This document shows, piece after piece, positions 49,622-58,700 of a stretch of 64,000 bases of DNA. The notes beneath the pieces were generated by a model. The model saw nothing but the letters and a program-made list of their open reading frames with translations. It was not told where the DNA came from and searched no databases. The first letter of the stretch is position 1. Each line of letters starts with the position of its first letter. The stretch comes from an uncultured Prevotellaceae bacterium (lineage in GTDB: Bacteria > Bacteroidota > Bacteroidia > Bacteroidales > Bacteroidaceae), in NCBI GenBank assembly GCA_900316285.1, contig ONCG01000012.1:33677-97676 (forward strand), in the 5' to 3' direction. Position numbers and translations under genes: made by a program.

Positions 49622-50806
49622 TTAATGATGGAACAGGCGCACGCCCGTGAAGGCCATAGCGATGCCGTACTTGTCGCAGGTCATGATGACATGATCGTCG
49701 CGGACGGAGCCTCCAGCCTGAGCGATGAACTCCACACCGCTCTTGTGGGCGCGCTCGATGTTGTCGCCGAAGGGGAAGAAGGCATCACTGCCAAGCGAGA
49801 CTCGTGTGTTCTGAGCCACCCATGCAGCTTTCTCCTCGCGGGTGAGCGGCTCGGGACGCTCGGTGAAGAACTGCTGCCAGAGTCCGTCGGCCAACACGTC
49901 GTCGTGGTCGTCGGAGATGTAGATGTCAATGGTGTTGTCGCGATCAGCACGGCGGATGCCTTCCACGAAGGGCAGCGCCATCACTTTCGGATGCTGGCGA
50001 AGCCACCAGATATCGGCCTTTTGTCCGGCAAGACGTGTGCAATGGATGCGGCTCTGCTGACCGGCTCCGATGCCGATGGCCTGTCCGTCCTTCACATAGC
50101 ACACGGAGTTCGACTGCGTGTACTTCAGCGTGATCAGGCTAATCATCAAGTCGCGGCGTGCATCGTCGGGGAATGTCTTGTTCTGTGTGGGGATGTTCTC
50201 GAACAAGGCGGGGTCGTCGAGGCGAATCTCGTTGCGTCCCTGCTCGAACGTGATGCCGAACACCTGCTTGCGCTCGATGGGAGCAGGACGGTAATCAGGG
50301 TCGATGCGGATGACGTTGTACGTTCCCTTGCGCTTTGCCCGCAGAATCTCGAGTGCCTCGGGGGTGTAGTCGGGAGCGATGATGCCGTCGCTCACCTCGC
50401 GCTTGATGATGAGGGCCGTGGTCTTGTCGCAGGTATCGCTCAGCGCGATGAAGTCACCGTACGACGACATGCGGTCGGCGCCGCGGGCACGGGCATAGGC
50501 ACAGGCCACAGGCGAGTCGTCGAGACCGGGAATGTCGTTGACGAAGTAGATGTGCTTCAGCGTGTCGGAGAGGGGCAGTCCAACGGCAGCACCAGCCGGC
50601 GATACGTGCTTGAACGATGCTGCTGCAGGCAGACCGGTGGCCTGTCGCAGTTCGCGCACCAGCTGCCAGGCGTTCAGCGCGTCGAGGAAGTTGATGTAGC
50701 CGGGTCGGCCACTCAGCACTTCGATGGGTAACTCGCCTTCGTCCATGAAGATGCGCGAAGGCTTTTGGTTTGGATTACATCCGTACTTAAGTTCCAGTTC
50801 TTTCAT
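49622..50806 (-). CDS. purH: Stand-alone AICAR transformylase (PurH C-terminal activity)
   Basis: Transfers a formyl group from 10-formyl-THF to AICAR, giving FAICAR, the substrate of the IMP cyclohydrolase at 2626. The 394-aa protein covers only the AICARFT domain. It keeps the catalytic Lys66-His67 pair in SFKHVSPAGAAVG, and conserved NPNQKPSRIF, GDFIALSD and ARRDLMISLITLKYTQSNSV. Stand-alone AICARFT proteins of about 390 aa are known in other bacteria and are distinct from a simple PurH fragment. Its ATG overlaps the TGA of the upstream esterase gene by four bases, so purine synthesis is translationally coupled to an esterase here. Confidence 0.93.
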   Translation of the reverse strand: MKELELKYGCNPNQKPSRIFMDEGELPIEVLSGRPGYINFLDALNAWQLVRELRQATGLPAAASFKHVSPAGAAVGLPLSDTLKHIYFVNDIPGLDDSPVACAYARARGADRMSSYGDFIALSDTCDKTTALIIKREVSDGIIAPDYTPEALEILRAKRKGTYNVIRIDPDYRPAPIERKQVFGITFEQGRNEIRLDDPALFENIPTQNKTFPDDARRDLMISLITLKYTQSNSVCYVKDGQAIGIGAGQQSRIHCTRLAGQKADIWWLRQHPKVMALPFVEGIRRADRDNTIDIYISDDHDDVLADGLWQQFFTERPEPLTREEKAAWVAQNTRVSLGSDAFFPFGDNIERAHKSGVEFIAQAGGSVRDDHVIMTCDKYGIAMAFTGVRLFHH

Positions 50807-51957
50807 ATTGTTGCTTTGTAGTTTTCACTGATGATGATTTTTACTTTCGCCGGGAAGCAATAGCTGAGGTCGCCACGATCGCGAAGGCTTTGCTCCATGT
50901 TCTCGCGGGTGCGCTGGAGCTTGCCGCTAAAGAGAGTGTGGCCTTGATAGCGCACCGTGACGGGGCGGTCGAGGTCGACGAGTTCATCGTTGAGCCAGAG
51001 CGTCAGCTGTGAGTAGGTGCACTCGCTGATATCAATCATGTTGTCCTGACATGTGAGCCGCACCCGCTGTCCCCGCTTCAGCTCGCCTGCGGGAGCCTGT
51101 AGCCAGTAGAAGCTCGGGCGCAGCACTTCCTCTTGCTGCCACACGATTTTGCGTGGATAGGGATTGCGCTTGTACTGCGCCATCCAAGGCACCGCCACCG
51201 TGTCAGCACGGTTCATCCAATGGCCCATGCCCTCCATGATATGCGTCTCGTGGATGTATCCCTCGGGATCGGCCTGCTGCAGCGAGTCCATCTCGAGGCC
51301 GCGCTCACGGTCGAGGCGGTTGCGGTCGTAGGCTGCATCGTCGCCGCCACACCAAATCATAAACGGCGTGTTGCGCAGATTGAGCAACGACACATCGCCG
51401 GGATGGCCTGCCATCATCGATGCTGCCGCCCACGTGTCGGCCATGCGTGGCGCCATACGCCACACGCCGTCGCCGCCAGCTGAATAGCCAAGGATGTAGA
51501 CCTTATCGGGATTCACGTCGAGATTCGCCACACACATCTGGATGAGTTGTTCGTAGAGGCCGTCGAGGGCGGGCTTGCACCACATATTCCAATCATTATA
51601 AGGAGCGCGCGGCGCCACATAGACGCCCTCAGCCGGACGATAGAGGCGCTTCTGGTTGTCCCACTGCTGGTCGTTGGCCAGCGGATGCGTGTTGCCACCG
51701 CCATGCAGCAAAATCCAGAGGCTACGGCCATCGGCAGGCTTCTCGCCATAGACCGCCTTCCAGAACAGCATCGGCAGTCCGTTCACCTCTGCCTCGGAGC
51801 GTTCCCAACGGGCCTGATGACTACTGCGGATGGCCTGCTTCCATTCGGCCGCCAGTTGTGCGCGATAGGCGTCGGCCTCAGCCTTCGTCAGCGATTTGGC
51901 AAAGAGCGCAACGGCCGGAAGCAGCATGAATGACAATAAAAGAGGAAGTCTTCTCAT
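50803..51957 (-). CDS. Exported alpha/beta-hydrolase esterase (carbohydrate-esterase-like)
   Basis: Predicted secreted serine esterase of 384 aa. It has a signal peptide (LPLLLSFMLLPAVALFA), the oxyanion region LLHGGGNTHP, the nucleophile elbow GYSAGGDGVW (GxSxG) and a late His in EGMGHWMNRAD. The pattern resembles CE1-type feruloyl or acetyl esterases active on plant polysaccharides, which would fit the divergent GH127 gene. The natural substrate is unknown. A TAACTTTG box stands 23 nt upstream. It overlaps the AICAR transformylase start by four bases. Confidence 0.85.
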   Translation of the reverse strand: MRRLPLLLSFMLLPAVALFAKSLTKAEADAYRAQLAAEWKQAIRSSHQARWERSEAEVNGLPMLFWKAVYGEKPADGRSLWILLHGGGNTHPLANDQQWDNQKRLYRPAEGVYVAPRAPYNDWNMWCKPALDGLYEQLIQMCVANLDVNPDKVYILGYSAGGDGVWRMAPRMADTWAAASMMAGHPGDVSLLNLRNTPFMIWCGGDDAAYDRNRLDRERGLEMDSLQQADPEGYIHETHIMEGMGHWMNRADTVAVPWMAQYKRNPYPRKIVWQQEEVLRPSFYWLQAPAGELKRGQRVRLTCQDNMIDISECTYSQLTLWLNDELVDLDRPVTVRYQGHTLFSGKLQRTRENMEQSLRDRGDLSYCFPAKVKIIISENYKATI

Positions 51958-51979
51958 ACGATATGTCGGAATTGTTGTG

Positions 51980-51987
51980 CAAAGTTA
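51980..51987 (-). promoter_or_regulatory. -7 box of the esterase-AICARFT operon
   Basis: TAACTTTG on the minus strand, 23 nt before the esterase start codon. Confidence 0.75.
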
Positions 51988-52041
51988 CAAAAAAAGTTCA
52001 AAGTTTTTTCTTTTATCTACTTGCATTTAATGTTTTTTTTG

Positions 52042-52049
52042 TAATTTTG
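52042..52049 (+). promoter_or_regulatory. -7 box of the GH127 gene
   Basis: TAATTTTG only 8 nt before the ATG at 52058. If used, the transcript would begin within about five nucleotides of the start codon. Confidence 0.5.
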
Positions 52050-52057
52050 TCAGCAAT

Positions 52058-55000
52058 ATGAAACGACTACTGACTTATATCGCATTGGCCCTGCTGATGC
52101 CTATGATGGCGCAGGCGCAATCCAGTTTGTATGAACACCACTTCAATCTGAAGGAGGTGAAGTTGCTCGATGGTCCGATGAAGACTGCCTTAGAGCGTAA
52201 CAACCAGCTGCTGCTGCAGTACGACGCCGACCGGCTGCTATCGCCGTTTGTGCGCCAGGCGGGGCTCAACACCGGCCGCTATGCCGGCTGGCTGCAGGCG
52301 CACCCCATCTTCAAGAACTGGGGTGGCGATGCAGGCTTCGACCTCAACGGCCACGTGGGCGGTCACTATGTGTCGGCACTTGCGCTGGCCTATGCCGCCA
52401 CCGACGAAGGCAGCGTGCGCCAACAGCTGAAGGAGCGCATGCAATATGTGCTCGACGTGCTCAACGACTGCCAGAAAGCCTACGACAACGACCAAGAGGG
52501 CATGTACGGTTTCCTGGGTGGACAGCCCATCAACGACTCATGGCGTGCGATGGCTCGCGGCGACCTCTCGAAGATTCGCAGCAACTGGGGCTGGGTGCCG
52601 TTCTACTGTCAGCATAAGGTGCTGGCTGGTTTGCGCGACGCCTACCTCTACGGCGAGAGCGAGCAGGCCAAGGAGATGTTCCGGAAGATGGCCGACTGGA
52701 CGGTGAACCTCATCGCGAAGGTGAGCGACAGCGACCTGCAGGGCTTCCTCGACTGCGAGCATGGCGGCATCAACGAGTCGCTGGTCGATGCCTATCAGCT
52801 CTTCGGCGATGCGAAATACCTCACCGCCGCCAAGCGTTTCAGCCATCGCACCATGCTCAACGGCATGCAGAAGCTCGACACGTCGTTCCTCGACAACCGC
52901 CATGCCAACACGCAGGTGCCGAAGTACATCGGCTTCGAGCGCGTCGGCGAACAGGATGCCACCGCGACGAACTATCTGCGTGCTGCCGAGAACTTCTGGC
53001 AAGACGTGGCCGAGAACCGCACGGTTTGCATCGGTGGCAACAGCGTCAGCGAGCACTTCCTGCCGAAGGCGAATGCACAGCGCTATATCAACGTGCCCGA
53101 CGGTCCGGAGAGTTGCAACTCTAACAACATGCTGAAGCTCAGCGAGTTGCTCGCCACCCGCACCCACGATGCCCGCTATGCCGACTTCTACGAGCATACG
53201 ATGTGGAACCACATCCTCTCCACACAAGACCCGCTCACAGGCGGCTACGTCTACTTCACCACGCTGCGCCCGCAGGCCTACCGCATCTATTCCACCGTGA
53301 ACGAGTCGATGTGGTGCTGTGTGGGAACGGGCATGGAGAACCACTCGAAATATGGTCACTTCATCTATACTCACGACGGCGACGATGTACTGTACGTGAA
53401 CCTCTTCACAGCCAGCGAACTCAACAACGAACACTTCGGACTGCGCCAGGAGACTCGCTTCCCCTACGTCGACCCGCAAGTGTCTGCCTTGCCCACACCG
53501 CAGACATCGGTTTCCTATATGACCGTGACTCGCGGCGGCAAGTATCAAATTGCAGTGCGCCATCCCGCTTGGGCAGGCAAGGAATTCCATATCACCGTCA
53601 ACGGCAAGCAAGTCGAGCAAGACGTCGTGCAGGGCACGGCCAGCTATGTGGTCATCGACCGCAAGTGGAAGGTGGGCGACAAAATCAATGTCTACCTGCC
53701 CATGGAAATCACGATGGAGGAGTGTCCGGGCTACGGCGACTATGTTGCCTTCCATTGCGGACCGATTCTGCTCGCCGCGCAAACCACCGCGTCCAGCGAG
53801 GCCGAGGCAGCAGAAACGGGGCTGAAATACGAGGCACTGCCCAACGTCTATGGCCACGAGGGCCGTATGGACCACGCGCCCGGCAACATGGCTACAATCA
53901 AGAGCCTCATCAGTGCACCCCTACTTATTGGCGAACGCAGCGACGTGCTTAGTCGCATCACGCCAAAAGAGCCGTGGAATCTGGTGTTCAACATCGATGC
54001 CTCGCGCCCCGATGCACCTACCTACACTTGGAAGACACTGCAGCTGCGACCCTTCTACGACATCCACCACGCCCGCTACCAGTGCTATTGGTACCAGCAG
54101 ACGCCCGAGAATTTCGCCAACAGCGATATGGCTCAGACCGAGGCAGCCAACGAGGCACTGCTGCAGCGCACCCTCGACTTCGTGGCACCCGGCGAACAGC
54201 AGAGCGAGGCCGGCCATGAGGTGAGCTACAGCAACGGAAGCACCACCGGCACCTACAACAGCGAGCGCTATCGCGATGCACAGGCCGGCGGCTTTGTGCA
54301 GTACACATTATTCAATAAGGAAGGCATCACCGAGAAGCTGAGCATCCTCTGCCGCTTCACCACTTCCGACCGTGGACGCAAGGCTACGCTCACCGTCGAT
54401 GGTCAGAAAATTGCCGACATCGAGATTCCTGCCCGAATGAAAGGCGGCGACGGCAGCGGCTTCTACAACATTGAGTTCCCCCTGCCCGAAGAACTCATGA
54501 CCAACAACGGCAAGGCGAAGGAGAAATTCGTTGTCAGGCTCTCGGCAACATCGAACACTCCCAACCCCGGACTCTACTATCTGCGACTGATGCGCGACTA
54601 CGACCCACACGCCTATCACTTCGTTGCCACCGACTGGGTGACAGGCGACCCGGGCCGCGTGGCACAGAACCGCATCAGCTACGACACCGATGCGAACACC
54701 ATCACCGTTCCGCAGACGGGCAGCAACAACGTCTGCCTGATGCTCGACCACGAGAAGACCGACTACACCATCGCCAAATCGCAGAAATACCTCGTGGTGA
54801 AAGGGCAGAACTTGCTCACCACGAGCGGTTCAAGCTATCTGTGGTGGCTGAACGGCGTGAACAAAGGCAGCCAGGTGTTGCCCACCGTGGCAAAGACGGC
54901 CAGCGTCGACGGCGAGTCGTATCAGGTCATTGCCTGGGATATGACGAAGAGTCAGCTCGACGCGAACATCACTGGCGACCGCCCGAACGTCACCATCGGC

Positions 55001-55243
55001 CAGACCATCTTCGGTCTGACGTGGAACGGTAAGAGTTCGGCAGGAAGCGCCGTGCGTGGTGCCGTCATCAGCGACATCGACTTCGTGGAGAATGCCGACG
55101 ACGTGTTGTCGGCCATCGAGAGCACCAGCTACAACCGCCATCGTTCAGGCTCGCAGGCCATCTACGACCTGCAGGGGCGCGAGGTTCGTCAGCCCCGCCA
55201 GGGAGTCTACATCGTCGGCAATCATAAGCTCATCGCCCGGTAA
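52058..55243 (+). CDS. GH127 beta-L-arabinofuranosidase-like enzyme, multidomain, exported
   Basis: Removes beta-L-arabinofuranose or related residues. The 1,061-aa product has a signal peptide (MKRLLTYIALALLMPMMAQA). The (alpha/alpha)6 barrel carries the GH127 cysteine/glutamate site: VSEHFL, PESCNSNNMLK (Glu, Cys) and SMWCCVGTGMENH (Cys-Cys). Beta-sandwich domains follow (about 445-640). A region around 660-850 includes YSNGSTTGTYNSERYRDAQA. A C-terminal module at about 851-1013 is shared with the GH31 protein. A tail of the YDLQGREV type closes it. It is divergent from the esterase and probably part of the same arabinan or arabinoxylan response. Confidence 0.92.
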   Translation: MKRLLTYIALALLMPMMAQAQSSLYEHHFNLKEVKLLDGPMKTALERNNQLLLQYDADRLLSPFVRQAGLNTGRYAGWLQAHPIFKNWGGDAGFDLNGHVGGHYVSALALAYAATDEGSVRQQLKERMQYVLDVLNDCQKAYDNDQEGMYGFLGGQPINDSWRAMARGDLSKIRSNWGWVPFYCQHKVLAGLRDAYLYGESEQAKEMFRKMADWTVNLIAKVSDSDLQGFLDCEHGGINESLVDAYQLFGDAKYLTAAKRFSHRTMLNGMQKLDTSFLDNRHANTQVPKYIGFERVGEQDATATNYLRAAENFWQDVAENRTVCIGGNSVSEHFLPKANAQRYINVPDGPESCNSNNMLKLSELLATRTHDARYADFYEHTMWNHILSTQDPLTGGYVYFTTLRPQAYRIYSTVNESMWCCVGTGMENHSKYGHFIYTHDGDDVLYVNLFTASELNNEHFGLRQETRFPYVDPQVSALPTPQTSVSYMTVTRGGKYQIAVRHPAWAGKEFHITVNGKQVEQDVVQGTASYVVIDRKWKVGDKINVYLPMEITMEECPGYGDYVAFHCGPILLAAQTTASSEAEAAETGLKYEALPNVYGHEGRMDHAPGNMATIKSLISAPLLIGERSDVLSRITPKEPWNLVFNIDASRPDAPTYTWKTLQLRPFYDIHHARYQCYWYQQTPENFANSDMAQTEAANEALLQRTLDFVAPGEQQSEAGHEVSYSNGSTTGTYNSERYRDAQAGGFVQYTLFNKEGITEKLSILCRFTTSDRGRKATLTVDGQKIADIEIPARMKGGDGSGFYNIEFPLPEELMTNNGKAKEKFVVRLSATSNTPNPGLYYLRLMRDYDPHAYHFVATDWVTGDPGRVAQNRISYDTDANTITVPQTGSNNVCLMLDHEKTDYTIAKSQKYLVVKGQNLLTTSGSSYLWWLNGVNKGSQVLPTVAKTASVDGESYQVIAWDMTKSQLDANITGDRPNVTIGQTIFGLTWNGKSSAGSAVRGAVISDIDFVENADDVLSAIESTSYNRHRSGSQAIYDLQGREVRQPRQGVYIVGNHKLIAR

Positions 55244-55290
55244 TATCAACTCATCGCCTGAGAATATCAACTCATCGCCTAAGAATCACC
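55222..55290. repeat. Short 21-22 bp repeat seeded from the GH127 3' end
   Basis: The last codons of GH127 (AATCATAAGCTCATCGCC) are followed by two further diverged copies (AATATCAACTCATCGCC) at spacings of 22 and 21 nt. The array therefore begins inside the gene and continues past its stop. Confidence 0.8.
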
Positions 55291-55342
55291 CGCGCTTGGC
55301 GTTAAGTTTGGTTAAAGATTTGCCCTCCCACCACCTTTTTAC

Positions 55343-55350
55343 TACCTTTG
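55343..55350 (+). promoter_or_regulatory. -7 box for the small HTH-like gene and large surface protein
   Basis: TACCTTTG 70 nt before the ATG at 55420. Confidence 0.7.
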
Positions 55351-55419
55351 CAACAACCAAATAGTCTATTTATAAAGCAAGACACGATAGAGTCTTATCA
55401 GTTATAACCTAACTTGAGC

Positions 55420-55716
55420 ATGGAAAAGAAGCATTGGGAATTGCGTAAGCTACGCGATGCCATCGAGCACGAAATGAGCTGGAAACCAGCCAAGCCCATC
55501 GCCCTGCAGAAGGTGATGTCCTACCTGCATGGCTTGGAGAAACCCAAGAGGGAAACCCTCGACAAGTTGTCGCTATTTGTGGGCTTCCAGGACTGGGAGA
55601 GTTTTCAGCGTGCCCTGCATGGTGAAGCCGATGCCAGTGAAAACTATGAAACAAGAAACAATCAAAAGCAACCTAACGAATCAATCCAAAAAGATGAAAA
55701 GAAACCAAATCCTTAG
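55420..55716 (+). CDS. Small HTH-like protein, possible DNA-binding leader of the surface-protein operon
   Basis: A 98-aa protein, started at ATG 55420 rather than TTG 55414. The segment ALQKVMSYLHGLEKPKRETL, then DKLSLFVGFQDWESFQ, resembles a small helix-turn-helix-type domain seen in Bacteroidetes regulators (pattern TL--LA---GF--WE-F); this is by eye only. The C-terminal 30 residues are polar and disordered. It overlaps the start of the large surface-protein gene by 23 nt in another frame, so the two are probably translationally coupled. A regulatory role for the neighbour is inference. Confidence 0.7.
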   Translation: MEKKHWELRKLRDAIEHEMSWKPAKPIALQKVMSYLHGLEKPKRETLDKLSLFVGFQDWESFQRALHGEADASENYETRNNQKQPNESIQKDEKKPNP

Positions 55717-58700
55717 CATCTGCGCCGTGTGCGTGATGCTACTGATGTCGGTCTCGGCTGTTGCACAGTCGGGACGACTTGTTCCTGTGCGTCCGGTATC
55801 GCTCGACCAGCACGACCAATGGAACGCCATGAAAGAGAAAACCGAAGAGAAAACAGCATTGGTACGCCCCATGGGCTACAGCTTGCTAACGCCCGTCGCA
55901 CAGACGACCGGGCTTGACGTGCCACAGCCTTTCAAGACACAGAAGCGCCAGGCGCCCGCCATCCCGATGGTAGGAGCCGACTACACGATGCCAGCGCAGG
56001 TCTACGGTCTGCTCGTCTATAGCGACAAGTGGGCAAACGGCAGCGGCACGGGCAACTTCGGTGTCTACACTTTCACCGCCGACAATCCCGGCTCGGTGAA
56101 GAACGTCATCAAGAGCGACGACATGAAGGCCAACGGTGGTGCCCTCTATGCCAATGGTCGTCTGAACGTGCTGAACTATAGCGACCTCTGGGGAATGGTC
56201 ATCCTCGACCACGACTGGTATGAATACAGCATCCAATACTGGGATTTGCTGCAACACCGTCACGGCGACGGCGACAATGCCGTGACCCGGCTGATGTCGG
56301 CCTGCGGTGGTTACGACCAGGCCACAGGCCAGTATTTCGCCATCATGTATACCGATGACATGAAGGCTCAGGTGTTTGGAACCCTCGACTATTCGAAGAA
56401 CACACGTAAGATCATCAAACAGCTCGACGAGAGTGAGAACGTTCTCGCAATGGCCATCAGCCAGGCGGGCGTCATCTATGGCGTTCGGGCCGACGGAATG
56501 TTTGTGCAAATCGACAAGACAAGCGGCAAGATGACCGTCGTCGGCGATACCGGCGTGAAGCCGATGTACATGCAGAGTGCAGCCATCGACCCACGCACCG
56601 ATCGCATGTTTTGGGCTGCCTGCTCGGCCGAAGACCCCGTGGGCCTCTACGAGATTGACCTGCCGACGGGTAAGGCCACACTCATCGGCAAGTTTGCCAA
56701 CCGCGAGGAGTTCGTGGGCCTCTACATCCCTGCCCCAGCAGCCGAGGAAGACGCCCCCGCAGCCTGTGCTTCGCTGGGCACCACCTTTGCCGGCGACGCC
56801 CTCACGGCTACCGTGAACTTCCGCCTGCCCAGCAAGACCTATGCCGGCCAGAGCCTCAGCGGTGAGACGCTGGGCTACTGCGTCTACATCGATGGTGAGC
56901 TCGTTGCCGAAGGACAGGGTGAGGCCAACACGCTGGTGAAGCCCGAGGTGACCGTTGCGAAGAGTGCGATGTATCGTTTTGAGGTGAGCGCGAAGAACGC
57001 TGCCGGCGAGGGTCCGCGCATCCATCTGGATAAGTTCATCGGCAAGGATGCCCCTGTTGCTCCCACGAACGTGCGGATGACCAAGACCGGCAACGAGAAC
57101 GAAATCAAGCTCACTTGGACCGCCCCGACGACGGGTGTGAACAAGGGCTATGTGAACAAGGACGACCTGAACTACACCATCGTGCGTTATCCCGACGAGG
57201 TAATGGTGAGCGAGCATCAGACAGAGCGCGTGTTTGTGGAGACTATCACCTCCACCGCACTGGCCAACTACTATTATGTGGTCACCGCCTACAACGGCGA
57301 CATCGAAGGTCAGTCGGCAGAGTCGAACCGCATGCAGTTCGGCGAAGCCATCGAGCCTCCTTACTTCGACGACCTTGAAGACACGAAGGTCGGTGCGAAA
57401 CTCTACACCATCATCGATGCCAACAAGGACGGCAACACATGGCAGTATGGCTATTGGAACGGAACGGAGAATGCCGACCTCTACTACACTCGCAACGAAG
57501 ACCGCAAGACTCCTGCCGACGACTGGGTGATTACATCGCCCATACACCTGAAGGAGTCGCGCTTCTACCGCCTGACCTTCGATGTGAACAACGACCGCTT
57601 CTTCGGTGGCGACGAGGTCATCTCAGCCTGGGTGGGTGACGACAAGACCATTGAGGCCATGAAGACCGAGGTGGTGCCTGTGACCACCGTGACCAACGGC
57701 GATCCGAAGCCACTCACGGGAGTCATCAAGTCCGACAAGGACAGCCGCTACTACATCGGCTTCCATTGCGAGAGCCCGGCCGATCAGAGCATGCTAGAGC
57801 TAGACAACATCAGCATTGAGGAGTGTGGCGTGTTTGCCGCTCCCGACACCGTGACCAACTTCACGCTGACGCCTGGCCGCAGCGGTGCACAGACGGCAAA
57901 GCTGAAGTTCAACGTGCCCACCACGAACTTCTTCGGCGAGCCCATCGAGAAGGTCGATAGCATCGTCATCTATCGTGGCAAGGCAAAGCGTAAGGTATTC
58001 ACCGACGTGGAGCTGGGTGCTGAACTGCTATTCAACGACACATCGGTGCCCAATGGCATAAACACCTATTATATATATACATACAACTCCTATGGCTGCG
58101 GCATCCCTGCGGAGCGCACCGACTGGATTGGTGTCGACGTTCCAACGGAGCCCACCGATGTAACGCTCGTCATGAACGGCCTCACGGCAAAGCTGACATG
58201 GAAGGCACCGACAACAGGACAGCATGGCGGATACATCAAGGCCTCCGAGCTGACTTATAACATCGAGGACATGAACTCCTACATCAAGGGCGACCACCGC
58301 GCCGGAACCACCTACACCGAGAACCGTGGTTCGAAGCAGGAGATTCTCTACTACCGCGTGTCGGCACAGAGCAAGGCCGGCGGCAGCGGCTATACCTATT
58401 CGAACAGCGTGGTCTCGGGTGCGCCCTACGAACTGCCGTTCAAGGAGTCGTTCGCCAATGCAAAGACCGAGCAGCTATGGACAGCCCAGCAGTCGGAAGG
58501 CTTTGCCGGACAGATGGGTTACACCAACAGCATCTCGGCCGATGCCGACAACGGTGCCGCCTTGATCATTCCCGGCAAGGCAGGCGATGTGGCTCAGCTC
58601 ACGTCGGGTAAGATCAGCCTGAAGGCAGCCCCCTACCCCATCCTTGAGTTCTACTTCTACGCCGTGCCCCGACAGACCACTGCCCTGAGCATCATCGTCA

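Noticed and set aside
55886-57547. Minus-strand reading frame of 553 codons opposite the large surface protein
   Set aside because: Shadow of the plus-strand FN3-type gene; no domain and no plausible start or promoter.
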